From: Heligmosomoides polygyrus polygyrus
Lineage: Eukaryota; Nematoda; Chromadorea; Rhabditida; Heligmosomidae
Length of the DNA: 64,000 bases
Direction: 5' to 3'
NCBI GenBank assembly: GCA_947396885.1
Contig: OX377204.1
Location: forward strand, 26,605,706-26,669,705
Below, piece after piece: positions 8,487 to 18,430 of this stretch (position 1 is its first letter; each line of letters opens with the position of its first letter). Under the pieces are notes generated by a model. It saw nothing but the letters and a program-made list of their open reading frames with translations. It was not told the origin of the DNA and did not search any database. The position numbers and the translations under genes are program-made.

Positions 8487-11400
8487 CCACGGATCTCCCT
8501 CGATAGAGAGCCTTCGGGCTCTCTTGTTAAGAGGGATCTCGGGCCGCTTGTCGCAGGGCCACGTGGCGCGTCCCCGGGTGGTGGATAGGGGAATTAAACG
8601 CGAACCAAATGCGATCGTGTACTGCCCAGAGACGCAGGTGGGATGCAGGGGATGGACTCCTTGCTCCTGCTGTGTCGAGTCGATGCGTTCCTTGTGCGTG
8701 GGAGCGGCATGTTCGTGCACAGTGTGCGTGGATGTGTCCGTGACTGTGCGGATTGTAACTGTGTCGGCTCGGCCAAAAGCTTGCACTCGGTAGACTGGGA
8801 GTACATGTAAGGCGATTCGAGGCCGCCTTAAGTCTCGCCCCGTCCCTTCGGGCAGTCTGGCTGGCTGCTCGGAGTACCCCGCCCGCACGACAGAGCCTGA
8901 CTAGCTACCCGTATTGTATTCCAGTCAAACACAGCAGCACTAAAGGGCCTCATTCCCCTGACCCCGAAAGAGCCCCCATTTTTGCAGCGATGGGAAGGAC
9001 GAGTACGGAGAGGCTGCTAAAATCTCAGGGCCTAACCAGGCTGCGCAAATTGAGAAGGACTAGGATGACGATCTGTACTTACAACGCCCGCACGCTTGCG
9101 TCGGAAGCATCCGTCGAGGACCTGATGATGCAAGCCAGGAAGATCAAGTACGACGTCATCGGACTGACCGAGACGAGAAGACACCATCCCCTACACGCCA
9201 CCTACGACTCCGGAGAAGAACTGTTCCTCGGAACATGCGACAGCAGGGGAGTAGGCGGCGTTGGTGTCCTCGTCAACACGCACTTGGCCATGAGCATCGA
9301 TTCGTACGAGTCTCTGACAAGCCGAATCGGACGTCTGCGACTGAAGCGATGTGGCTCCGTGCCAGCCTTGACTGTGTTCGTCGCGTATGCCCCAACATCT
9401 GACTACAATGACGAAGACGTTGAGGCTTTCTATGTGGAGCTGGAGAAGTTCTATAAGGAAGATCACACCTTCTACAAGGTGATCGTCGGCGACTTCAACG
9501 CCAAGATCGGGCCACGAAGGTCGCCGGAAGAACTTCACATCGGAACAAGGTGAAAGGCTGTCTGAGTTTATCATGTCGACCAAGATAGTCCATGGAAACT
9601 CGCAGTTCCAGAAGCCTCCCTCCCTACGAGGGACCTGGGAATCCCCCGGTGGCCAGTTCCACAACGAGATCGACCACATCATTTTCAACGCAAGTATTGC
9701 CTGACCGATGTCTCCGTTGTCCCCAAGTTCTACACGGGATCGGACCACCGCCTCCTTCGCGCGAGGTTCCGCTTTTCGCGTCAAGGAGAGAAGGCCGCGA
9801 AGTTCAAGAAGAGGAGTCCCAGAACGACCATCAACTGGGATCTCTACACCTCTCTTGTCGGCCTTTGGGAAGATGCCGTCATGGATAACGTCGAGGAATA
9901 CGATCGCTTCGTGCACCATCTCCACGATAGTGTTAAGGGAGCCGAGAGCTTGAAGACCACCAAGGGACGCCTGTCTCCGGAAACTCTCGAGCTGATACGC
10001 CAGCGTGGAGCAGCACGAGCGTCAGGCAACTACCAACTGACGTCCGAGCTTGCAAAGCTATGCAGAGCGGCGATAAAGGAAGATCTGAAGGAGAGAAGGG
10101 CGGAAGTGTTGGCTGAAGCAGCAGAGGCAGGGCTGAGCATCCGCAATGCCCGCCGGAACTTCGCCAACTTCAAGACCAAGATGACCGCTCTCCGACGTCC
10201 TGACGGAACCATCACCTCTTCCAGAAGGACCATGGAGAAAGTCATCCACGACTTCTACTCCGATCTCTTCGATAGCCACGTCCACCTGCCCCCATGCCAT
10301 CTTCCGCAGGATGGATATGTCGTCCCCTCTGTTCTCTCTTCCGAAATCCGACACGCCATCTCGTCGGTGAAGAAACGTACAGCACCCGGTCCTGACAGGA
10401 TCAGAGCTGAACACCTGAAGAACCTCCCGCCAGCGCTCATCAACACCTTGGCGCGGCACTTCACACGCTATCTGTCCGAATGCAAGGTTCCATCTCAGTG
10501 GAAGACCAGCAAGACCGTCTTGCTGTACAAGAAGGGAGACGTGCACGACATTAGCAACTATCGCCCGATCTGCCTGTTGCCCGTAGTCTACAAGCTGTTC
10601 ACTCGAGTCATCCTGAATAAGATTAGTAAAACGCTGGACGAAGGACAGCCATGCGAACAAGCAGGATTTCGGAGAGGATTCAGCACGATCGACCACATAC
10701 ACCCCATTACGAAGCTCATCGAAGTGTCGCGAGAGTACAAGCTGCCGCTGTGCCTTACGTTCATTGACCTGAAGAAGGCATTCGACTCCGTCGAGACTGA
10801 AGCGGTCATGGAAGCCCTGCTCACCCAGGGCGTTCCTACTCAGTACATCAGAGTCCTTCGAGAACTGTACAGTGGATTCACGACCAAGATCTCACCATTC
10901 TACAACGACGTCGTCATTGACGTGAAGAGAGGGGTTCGACAAGGGGATACCATATCCCCGAAGCTCTTCAGCGTCACCCTCGAAAACGTCATGCGCGAAC
11001 TGGAATGGGAAGACATGGGAGTGAAGGTCGACGGCCTGCAACTGCACTATCTTCGCTTCGCTGACGACATCGTGCTCATAACAACGAGCATCAGTCAGGC
11101 GGAACGAATGCTGGCCGACTTCGATCGTGTATGTGGAAGCGTTGGACTGCAGCTGAATCTTACGAAGACGATGTTCATGAAGAACGGATGGGTTTCTGAT
11201 GCCCCATTCTCGCTCAACGGAACGAACGTCTCCGAATGCTCCAGCTATGTGTATCTGGGTCGCGAAGTCAACATGACCTAGCACCAGAGCTGAGCAGGAT
11301 GAAACGAGCGGCTTGGGGAGCTTTCAAGAGCGTCGAAGAAATCGTGAAGAAAACGAACAACGTCCGACTCCGTGCCCACCTATTCGACTCCACTGTTCTT

Positions 11401-11870
11401 CCTGCCCTAACATACGCCTCAGAGACCTGGGCTATACGAAAGCAGGATGAACACGCGATCAGCGTCGCGCAGCGTGGAATCGAGAGGACGATGCTCGGAG
11501 TGACACGACTCACGCAAGTGAGAGAAGGCCTCCGGAGTTCCGAGCTTCGTCGACGTTCGAAGATCAGAGACGCTGTCGCATGGGCCAAGTCGTCGAAAAT
11601 TAGGTGGGCCGGCCACGTAATGCGATTCGCAGACACCCGCTGGACGAGAGCCGTCACAGACTGGATTCCGCGGGATGTCAAAAGAACACCAGGACGCCCA
11701 CCAACGCGTTGGTCGGACTTCTTCGTGAAAGCCCTGAACGACCGATATGACGCTCTTCGTGTCCCTCGAGCGAGGAGGATTCATTGGACCACTCTGGCAC
11801 GCGACAGGGACGAATGGAGACGCTGCTGGCGCCCGCTCGAGCAAGTCGATGATCAACGGGACGGCAGGTG
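8487..11870 (+). mobile_element. near-complete RTE-type non-LTR retrotransposon with 12-bp target duplication
   Basis: A perfect direct repeat AAGGAATCCGAT occurs at 8475-8486 and 11871-11882 and brackets the element exactly, so these are its likely target-site duplications. The 5-prime leader of about 500 nt (8487-8989) contains a strong UUCG hairpin. A single endonuclease-RT frame follows. The element ends within a base or two of its stop codon, in line with the very short 3-prime UTRs of RTE elements. It lies inside element C, so it inserted after C. Confidence 0.8.
8505..8524 (+). other. UUCG-capped hairpin in the RTE 5-prime leader
   Basis: AGAGAGCC, TTCG, GGCTCTCT: a perfect 8-bp stem with a C(UUCG)G tetraloop, 18 nt from the inferred 5-prime end of the element. 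Outer partial complementarity (GATCTCCCTC upstream with GAGGGATC downstream) could extend it. Confidence 0.8.
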
Positions 11871-11871
11871 A
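8990..11871 (+). pseudogene. RTE endonuclease-reverse transcriptase ORF with three frame breaks
   Basis: The frame starts at ATG 8990 with an apurinic-type endonuclease: [43 protein letters not shown], then NEIDHIIFN and GSDHRLLRARF. The reverse transcriptase follows: KTVLLYKKGD, SNYRPICLLPV, LCLTFIDLKKAFDS, GVRQGDTISPKLFS, LRFADDIVLITTS (catalytic ADD intact at about 11060-11068), then ECSSYVYLG. After it comes a C-terminal region (LPALTYASETWAIRKQDE, KIRWAGHVMRF, GRPPTRWSDFF). Breaks: near 9550 (frame change after HIGT), near 9690 (one base apparently missing) and near 11280 (short deletion before LAPELSR). High motif conservation suggests recent activity. Directly before the ATG is ATTTTTGCAG, which resembles a nematode splice acceptor. 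Confidence 0.9.
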
Positions 11872-11882
11872 AGGAATCCGAT

Positions 11883-14174
11883 TCTTTTATTCCAGTCAAC
11901 TTGGAGAAAATTAACGAATTTGGAGGTCAATAACTTTGAAACAGCAAGCTTGCATTGGCCTATACTTACTGACTCGTTGAAGCACATTGCAGAAAACTGC
12001 GATGCGGCCATAAAGTGTTTTGCGTGAAAATCTTCAAGATCTACGTGATGCCGAAGGGGTCCACGTGACACCTTTTGACAGCAACAGTCGAATTTTGCTT
12101 GCAGTTCAAGTGGCTCTAAATTGCTTCACTTGGGGCAAGAATCTTACAAGTTAAGAACACAAGAAAATCTCCATGAGGGCTTCCAAGCTTGAAATTGCGA
12201 CAAATTCTCAAAAGAATTACGGGTCGTAAACTGGCGTCAAACTCGGGCCCAAGCACAATAAGCACGATTTTTAAAAATTTCTTCAATTTGCTAAAATAAT
12301 GTTCATCCATATGCTTTCAGTGATTCTGAATCGAGCGGCGGTTCGATTTCGATTTTGTATTTATTTAATCCGTTTTGTGAGGGGTGGAATGCCCAAACTT
12401 CGGTTCGGGCCTCATATTGGTTCCGGAGCATTGGTCCGCTCGCCTGCTGTCATGACCCCTCTCGCCATCTGAGCACGCGGGACATCGCCTAAGTAGTGCT
12501 TCGCACATCGGACTGTGATCCGCCGCATCCAAAGTGCGAAGACAAGACATTGATCTTCCCGAATACCGTAGGAAAGGAGTGCATGGCGTATTCCTATTTT
12601 TTATATTTTCCTCGCATCACAATCGAGTAGTAGACCTATTTCTATATTTTCATCAGAGAAAACCTTCCTTTCTGGCAGCACATTTTGGTTAAAATTATGA
12701 ATTATTAATTTTATTGTTTTTATTTCAATTATTTCGTTTGGGACTACTCAGTCACGCTGCCGGTCGGCGAAGTCGTTGGGATTTAAGACATCATTCAATA
12801 AACAGGTCAGGATTCAAACCTCAAACCCAAACTTCAATATACTGAATTAGGTCAGATCTTGCTAGATTGTTTGTAGTTGTAAGTAGGTCAGGTTAGTGGT
12901 TGTAGATTAATTGTGGATCAAAAAAAATCTAAGGAATAAAGGTCTGCTTAATGAATCAATGAAACCATTACATTCGGAAAGAGATGCTGGTTAAAACAAA
13001 ACTCGCATTACTGAACCTGAACCATAGTTTGACTAGTAGCTAGCAGACCAAAACGTTACAGTTTTCGATCGCGTAACTCTAAGTAAACAGCAGTCATACT
13101 ATGTATCAAACAAGAAACAGTGATTGTAGTAAAGTTGACGAATGCATGGCGCAAGTCCTTAGGACGAAAAATTATGATTCTGAGATCTTAGTATTGTACC
13201 CAAAAGCATTTTACAGCTTTTAGTACTGTATATGCAAGAAAACTGAATTTCTCTGGCATGCGAACAGTTAAGATGGCACCACACTATCGTCCAGCACTGT
13301 GAATTCGGCCCTCGATTGATTGTGTATGCAGTAAAAGCGTGCAACAGTTTGGCTGGACACAAATCTACTCGCTGCACTATGTGGTTTTTAAAAGTCTAAA
13401 ACAATCTGTAATGCAGACTTCCTGTGGCAGAACCAAAAATGTTAATGAAATGAATGAGCGAAATGAATAATGTAAATGAAATGAATGAATATATGGGTGC
13501 AGATCGAAAAACTAAATCGTTTCTGCAAATGATTCTATCAACTAGGATTAGAAATTGCATGAGAGAGTAAGAAGTAGAAACGATACAAACCACAATTCCT
13601 AAAGTCGCGTCATTCACTCAAGATTTAAAATTGTAAACGTGATTGACTAGGCAAGGACGCATGCATGTTTCAGTTTTGTTTTTCTATTGTTTCGTTTAAT
13701 AAAATCGAACGACAAGACACAGTTCAGCGTCTGTTGAAGTAAAACAGAAAAGAGTAAAAGGCATCTGCGAGCAGCCCTGATTTCCTTTTAACTTGACTTA
13801 CAGGACTCCATGTGGCAGCGGTTTTTGGCGTAACTACCGATACAGGCTTACATGCAATGGCCATAATGTTTGAGTCCAAAGAAAGGTATGGAACTGTGAT
13901 GTGTTCGCCTTATAACAAAATAAGACATACATGCTATCCTGTAAAACAAATTCTGTCTATGATTGGAATTTGGATATATTGGATGATACGGGTCGGCAGA
14001 ACATATGAAGTGCATCGGTTCTAGTGTACACACATGCAAATGTTGGGTTCGCGTGGCGTCCAAGCTACTGTGAAGAAAATCAACTTTTCCTTATATTATA
14101 GATAACAGCCCGCTATAAGGTAACAGTCGTGTAAGTAAACACAAGAGACTTACAGAGAATCTAGGTAATAAATG
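11883..14174. other. unassigned interior of element C
   Basis: AT-rich with no convincing coding frame. A GC-richer patch lies at about 12380-12550, and short AATG-rich simple repeats lie at 13437-13495. No transposase motif was seen on either strand. Confidence 0.45.
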
Positions 14175-14455
14175 GCCTTTTTGAGCAAATAAAGGATAAA
14201 GGGCGGCAGTATTCAGTCCTTCTGGGATGCGCCATGCATTCTACTTCTACGGAATGTCGTGGTGGCGACTTCAGTGCCTACTTGACCTATACAATGGTTT
14301 GCGGTGGCCAGCCGATGAACAGATTTGTAATGCTGCTTAAATTACAGAGCATGGATCAACCTGGGCTAAGCTTGGCAAGGTTCACCTTTGGCACTGTCTC
14401 GAAGCTATCTGGCTGTCGCAGTTGGCAGACGGCATTAACCAATCGCTTCGTTTAG
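14175..14455 (-). mobile_element. SINE family S2 copy (minus)
   Basis: Reverse-complement S2 signature: AAAGGATAAAGGGCGGC, GCGCCATGCATTCTACTTCT, GGAATGTCGTGG, then TGCGGTGGCCAGCCGATGAA. This is the 3-prime body of the SINE; its tRNA head is not recognisable. Confidence 0.6.
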
Positions 14456-14640
14456 GGAGACGCCACGCATTCCACATCAACCGGAAGCAATTTGAAAGCG
14501 TATGGTCGAAAGAATGACTTGCAATGGCCAGCCAATGAACAATCCTTTTCCGGTGTTTTTAAGACAAGCCTGGTAGTACCTATTCACCAAATCCGGAGGA
14601 AGGAAGACTTGGTTGGCCTGGCGGAAAACTGAAATCGGGA
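14456..14640 (-). mobile_element. second SINE S2 copy in tandem (minus)
   Basis: ACGCCACGCATTCCACATCA, then TTGCAATGGCCAGCCAATGA and a segment matching the GAATTGGTACCAG and CCTCCGGGG part of the family in reverse (ACCTATTCACCAAATCCGGA). It abuts the preceding copy in the same orientation. Confidence 0.6.
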
Positions 14641-15084
14641 GTATGCGAAGTTGGTGTCTCGCCAGACTTCGCTACCAGGCGCAGCGCCTAAAGAGGGAAA
14701 GCATACCTGCTCAAACACTAGAGCATTCCGTTTCTCCGAAAAGATGAATTTGTATCAGAAGTGTCTGGGAACTCATTTGTACATCAACTGGTCAGCGCAA
14801 GTCATAGCATAGGAAAAATAAAATTCAATTTTGCCTCCAGGACTCCCATACAAGGAGGTGCCTCGAGGAGCATCTCAGAACGGTTCGGTTGAGTCCGTCC
14901 CTAACCCCAATCCTAATGAACGCTTACTGTAAAATAATCAAGCAACAGTCAAACAAAAGTGGAGCTTCTGGGAGGTAAAATGAAGAAGATGATAGGTTCA
15001 CTATGAAAAGTAATAAACGGATGATTGGAAAACCGAAGCCGTGAGTTTTGAGAAAGTCATGAAAGGGTAGCGAATTTGAGTAGT

Positions 15085-15225
15085 CTTTTTAGGATACGCC
15101 ACGCATCCAACACTTGTAGAAGCTAAATACGAAATAGAAAATAAAGCAGCTTAACTAAAAGGGAGAAGTCGTAGTATCCAAACCTTGTTTGGTGCACGCC
15201 AGGTATTCTACTCCACCCTCGTTTG
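15085..15225 (-). mobile_element. SINE S2 fragments
   Basis: Two short pieces, ATACGCCACGCATCCAACAC near 15092 and GTGCACGCCAGGTATTCTAC near 15192, match the GCGTGGCGT part of the family in reverse. Decayed. Confidence 0.35.
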
Positions 15226-15896
15226 GAAGGATCAATACGTCGCCGGAGCACCGAAAGTGTGAAGACTCTAGTTAGGCGATTTACGGCGTCCTCAGATGGC
15301 GCGAGGGGTCACAGAGGCAGGAGAGTGGACTGGCTCCGGAACTAATCTGGTTCCCGACCAGGGCTATTGGACTTCCACTCGTAATAAACAGGAACAAACG
15401 CACGAAAATTTGAAATCGAACTACTCTTCGAATCAGAATTGAATAGGGAATGCTCTCATAGATTATTTTCCCGTTTTTGAACAATTTTTAAAATGACACT
15501 CTGATAGCATGTGGGGTGACTTTGCTTCGTAACTACGTGGCTAAAATGTCTTCCAGCTTCGTCGATATTTCACCCATGGAGGACTAGAAGGTGTGTTCAT
15601 AGGTTTCCAAAAGTCTATGTTTCTTTCTTCAAAGAAACGATTTTATGTCCACTTTAATCATGCGAAAAGTGTGCGGCTAACTGCAAAGAAATGTCATGTG
15701 GGCAACTCTGCCAGCGTACAATTACTAGCGATTTCAACCCCAGAGGTTTCACTTTCGTAGCTTCATTTCAACTATAACGTTTAGCGGGACAAATGAGTAT
15801 ACTCGGATTCCTTTAAAAAAATTACATCATTGTGACCACAAGAAACTAGGGAATCCAAAAAAACTATGTGTTACTATACATAAAGTGGAAAATATG
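15226..15896. other. unassigned sequence
   Basis: No supported feature between the SINE fragments and the right arm of element C. Confidence 0.4.
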
Positions 15897-16182
15897 CGTA
15901 AAGAGTCCGAATCTCTTCCTTCATTAGCTACTTGGGAGCTGCGGGTGTAATTATCTCCCGCGAGGGAAGGGGTCAGCCACGCCAGGCAGAAACTAGGCCA
16001 CTGAGCCATTTTTAGGCGCTCGCTATCCGCTTTGCAGCTCATCGGGAAGAGGGCTCGCTGCTGATCACGAATATGTGTTTCAATTTGCAGTGCGCTCAAT
16101 TTGAAGAGCGCTGCAGAAAGCGGCGGAAAAAGCGGTTTTTTCGCTTTTTCCGCCCAATGACCAAAAGTTAAGGCCGGTATTG
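15897..16182 (-). repeat. right terminal inverted repeat of element C
   Basis: Reverse complement of 8085-8360: GGGTGTAATTATCTCCCGCG near 15944, ATATGTGTTTCAATTTGC near 16070, and the hairpin pair around 16118-16152, ending GGCCGGTATTG followed by TA. A few small indels distinguish it from the left arm. Confidence 0.8.
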
Positions 16183-16527
16183 TATTGCCATTGATTCTCC
16201 TTGAGAGCAGGCCTGATATCAGGGAACAGTCTTTTTAATGCTAAGCAGAAACAGAAACCAACTTGACTGTGCACATAGCAATGTCTTCTGCTTGGAAGTC
16301 ACATCAGAAAATCGAAAAATAAAAGAGGAAACTGCATGAACGGTCCACGGAGGGGTCGACGCCAATTGCAGCGCCGCCGACTCGAGGGAATCCATCGCGG
16401 CGAGCAAAAACAAAAGCGCAAGACTCTATGCCCTTCCAACAACAAAATGCTGGAAGCGACCCATCTGACGAGCCGAAGACATTGCAGCCGTAAAAGCTTA
16501 GAGGGACCGGTAAAAATCAGTTATACC

Positions 16528-16701
16528 ATGCCAGCTCGTTTCATGATGTTCGCCTTGCTAATCGCACAAATCACACAATGCTCGGCACAAGTCGTTTGTT
16601 CAAATGGGACAACAATTATAAAATACAAATCGGTCCCAACCAGAAAATGCTTTGGCAGTTTCTATAAACATCTGACCTCGAATGGAACACTGCGTTACTA
16701 A
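16528..16701 (+). pseudogene. N-terminal piece of an env-like glycoprotein relic (signal peptide)
   Basis: ATG 16528 opens MPARFMMFALLIAQITQ, a hydrophobic signal-peptide-like start, followed by CSAQ and a short Cys-containing ectodomain stretch (VVCSNGTT, PTRKCFGSF) with two potential N-glycosylation sites, then a stop at 16699-16701. The upstream frame (from 16336) is Arg/Lys-rich and unlikely to be part of it. With the pieces at 18119 and 19619 on the same strand, this fits a decayed phlebovirus-type env gene as carried by nematode LTR retroelements. No gag or pol was found nearby. An alternative is an unrelated secreted-protein exon. Confidence 0.4.
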
Positions 16702-17100
16702 CTGCCAATGAAATCAGTTGCTAGGACGTTTCGTGTAGTTCTGCGATCAAACAGCAGCATCGAAGCTCTACTTTGTCCTTTAGCGCCATTTTGTGATTAC
16801 AGTTCCAAATTTTTAACTTAAAAAACTCTTAGCGAATCCACAATGCTGGCGTACTGGTGCGATGCTGTATCTGCTTACAAGCATAGCATGCATGCTATTG
16901 GTTGTATCGCCCCTAAATTCACACAAAGGCGACTACCAATTAACACGAATGCAACATCGATAGGCCTCCACACTCAGCAATCGCTACATGAAAACCCTAA
17001 GAGCAATAGTCTCCATGTCCGACGTTCATAAAACCTGGGCATATTATAACAATATATATAATCGTTCCGTGCCACGTAGGTTTGTTATGGTGGTATAACT
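16702..17100 (+). pseudogene. possible further env-like relic sequence
   Basis: Several frames carry short stretches with Cys pairs and one hydrophobic segment (YLLTSIACMLLVV, near 16870-16910). Frameshifts and stops prevent a continuous reading. Assigned only by position between the signal-peptide piece and the Penelope-like insertion. Confidence 0.25.
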
Positions 17101-17104
17101 TTTA

Positions 17105-17715
17105 TTTCGGCTGACGTTTCGACAACTCGTCTTTTTCAAGGCCTGAAAGTACTTCGAAACTTTAGATCCGGCAATTCATTCCGCCAAAGGCATACTGCTT
17201 CACATCTCTAGTTACAATGGGTTCCCACGAATGTTAAGTAGTGCCCCCTCTAAAGCAAACCAAACTCACCGTTGTTGAACCAGCGCTGAGAGGGGGTCAG
17301 CTAAGGACCGTTAATGAGCAACTTGGACCTACCATGCAGGTCTATACTAATAAGTATAGACTGCGCAGTCTCAAAGCTCATACAATGGGATGAAGGGCAA
17401 GAAGTCGCTGGTTATTGAAATGCACTCGTTTCGGTTGTTCATTGCTGGATTACGCTGCCGAATCCAAAAAGCCTCAAGTGTCTTTCTGGTACCGATATCA
17501 CTTTCATGTAACAACACAGTGCATTTAATGTCGTAGTCGCTTCCGCCGTGGTCTTCTTGTCGATGTTCACCCAATGGGGTTAACAAGCCTCGTTTCAATT
17601 TTCCAGCTAGATGTTCATTGATGTGAACACTAACTTTCCTTCCTGTCTTACCTATGTATAGCTCGTCACAGGCTAAGCACTGGATTTGGTAGACAACACA
17701 ATCGACAATCGACAA
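17105..17715 (-). pseudogene. GIY-YIG part of a Penelope-like element, minus copy
   Basis: The minus-strand frame reads DCVVYQIQCLACDELYIGK then TGRKVSVHINEHLAGKL, LLTPLGEH, RQEDHGGSDYDIKC, TVLLHESDIGTRKTLEAFWI, NPAMNNRNECISIT and stops at 17371. This covers the whole GIY-YIG domain, with the Penelope-type CxxC between the two motifs, the Arg and His residues, and the ...RKTLEAFWI Glu region. It is continuous with no frameshift. A 3-prime tail of ~265 bp follows, ending in hammerhead-like H2. The upstream RT is missing because the copy is 5-prime truncated where the plus copy begins, head to head. Confidence 0.85.
17109..17146 (-). ncRNA. hammerhead-like motif H2, core decayed
   Basis: On the minus strand: GGCC, TTGAAAA (where CTGANGA is expected, so two core changes), GAC with GTC as stem II, then GAAACGTC and AGCC. 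Position and layout match H1 and H3, but the core substitutions should abolish cleavage. Confidence 0.4.
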
Positions 17716-17749
17716 CAACAATCGATAAGAAGCCCACGGCGAAAGCGAC

Positions 17750-18100
17750 TTTGACATTAAATGCACTGTGTTGTTACATGAAAGTGAAATCGGTACCAGA
17801 AAGACTCTTGAGGCTTTCTGGATTCGGTAGCGTAATCCAGCAGTGAACAACCGAAACGAGTGCATTTTAATAACCAGCGACATTGTGAGATCTGGGACTG
17901 CGCACTCTATACTTATTAGTATAGACCTGCATGGTAGGTCCCAGTTGCTCATTAATGGACTTATAGCTGACTCCCTCGGAGCACTCCTTGACATTCCATG
18001 GGAACCCAATGTAGTTAGAGATGTGAAGCAGTGTGCTTTTGGCGGAATGAATTGCCGGATCTAAACTTTCAAGCCTTTAAAAATGACGAGTTGTTGAAGC
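17750..18100 (+). pseudogene. GIY-YIG C-terminal part of a Penelope-like element, plus copy
   Basis: The plus strand reads DIKCTVLLHESEIGTRKTLE, AFWIR, a stop, then NPAVNNRNECILITSD, nearly identical to the minus copy. The shared non-coding tail follows (TATACTTATTAGTATAGACC; GGCGGAATGAATTGCCGGAT), ending in a degenerate hammerhead-like remnant near 18075. Together the two copies make a ~1-kb head-to-head inverted repeat with a ~35-bp centre. Confidence 0.8.
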
Positions 18101-18118
18101 ACAGAACAATCAAATATA

Positions 18119-18430
18119 TTGCTAAGAGCATTTCTATTTCTCACTCAATACGTTCATTCTAGCACTGCTTCGGCCACAGGTGCTGATGATCACATTCTCG
18201 TTCATAATCCTGATGGCGGTAGCGTGCTCGTGCCAAAACGGCTACATGCGGCACTCGATAGAACTCGTATGCTCCGAGAAAGATGTCTGCGATATAAGTA
18301 CCGTAAAGAACTAGGTTTCGACAGCGTTCGGCCTAATCTTTGTATTCAGCTGAAACACGGAAACACAAGTGTGGAGCACGTAAAAGTCCAACGTAGGTCC
18401 GTATGACTCAAGTGCCCAAAAGTCTCACTA
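18119..18430 (+). pseudogene. middle piece of the env-like glycoprotein relic
   Basis: A 95-codon frame ends with RYKYRKELGFDSVRPNLC and then VEHVKVQRRSV before TGA (18404-18406). The same phase continues, apart from that stop, to 18430 where element E begins. The pattern of a charged YKYRKEL segment, a Cys and a following KC..V motif fits the region before the G2 domain of phlebovirus-like glycoproteins in nematode retroelements. This is my reading from family knowledge, not a search result. One in-frame stop and three insertions around it show it is dead. Confidence 0.45.

Larger units (their letters stand above)
8085..16182. mobile_element. element C: 8.1-kb TA-flanked element with ~280-bp terminal inverted repeats
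   Basis: The left end CAATACCGGCCTTAACTTTT (8085) is repeated as its reverse complement ending at 16182. Both ends are directly flanked by TA (8083-8084 and 16183-16184), as expected for a Tc1/mariner-type 2-bp target duplication. Similarity of the two ends continues for about 280 bp (to 8360 and from 15897) with small differences. Inside lie a complete RTE copy with its own target duplication, several SINE copies and unassigned DNA. No transposase frame is recognisable, so C is a non-autonomous element enlarged by later insertions. An alternative is two independent copies in opposite orientation, but the matching TA flanks favour one element. Confidence 0.65.

Noticed and set aside
10030..10702. 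Long open frames on the minus strand opposite the plus-strand RTE
   Set aside because: They lie fully inside the endonuclease-RT coding sequence and show no domains; they are shadows of the strong codon bias of the real frame.
16336..16527. Extending the env-like start upstream to ATG 16336
   Set aside because: The extra 64 residues are Arg/Lys/Gln-rich and would bury the signal peptide; ATG 16528 gives a proper secretory start.
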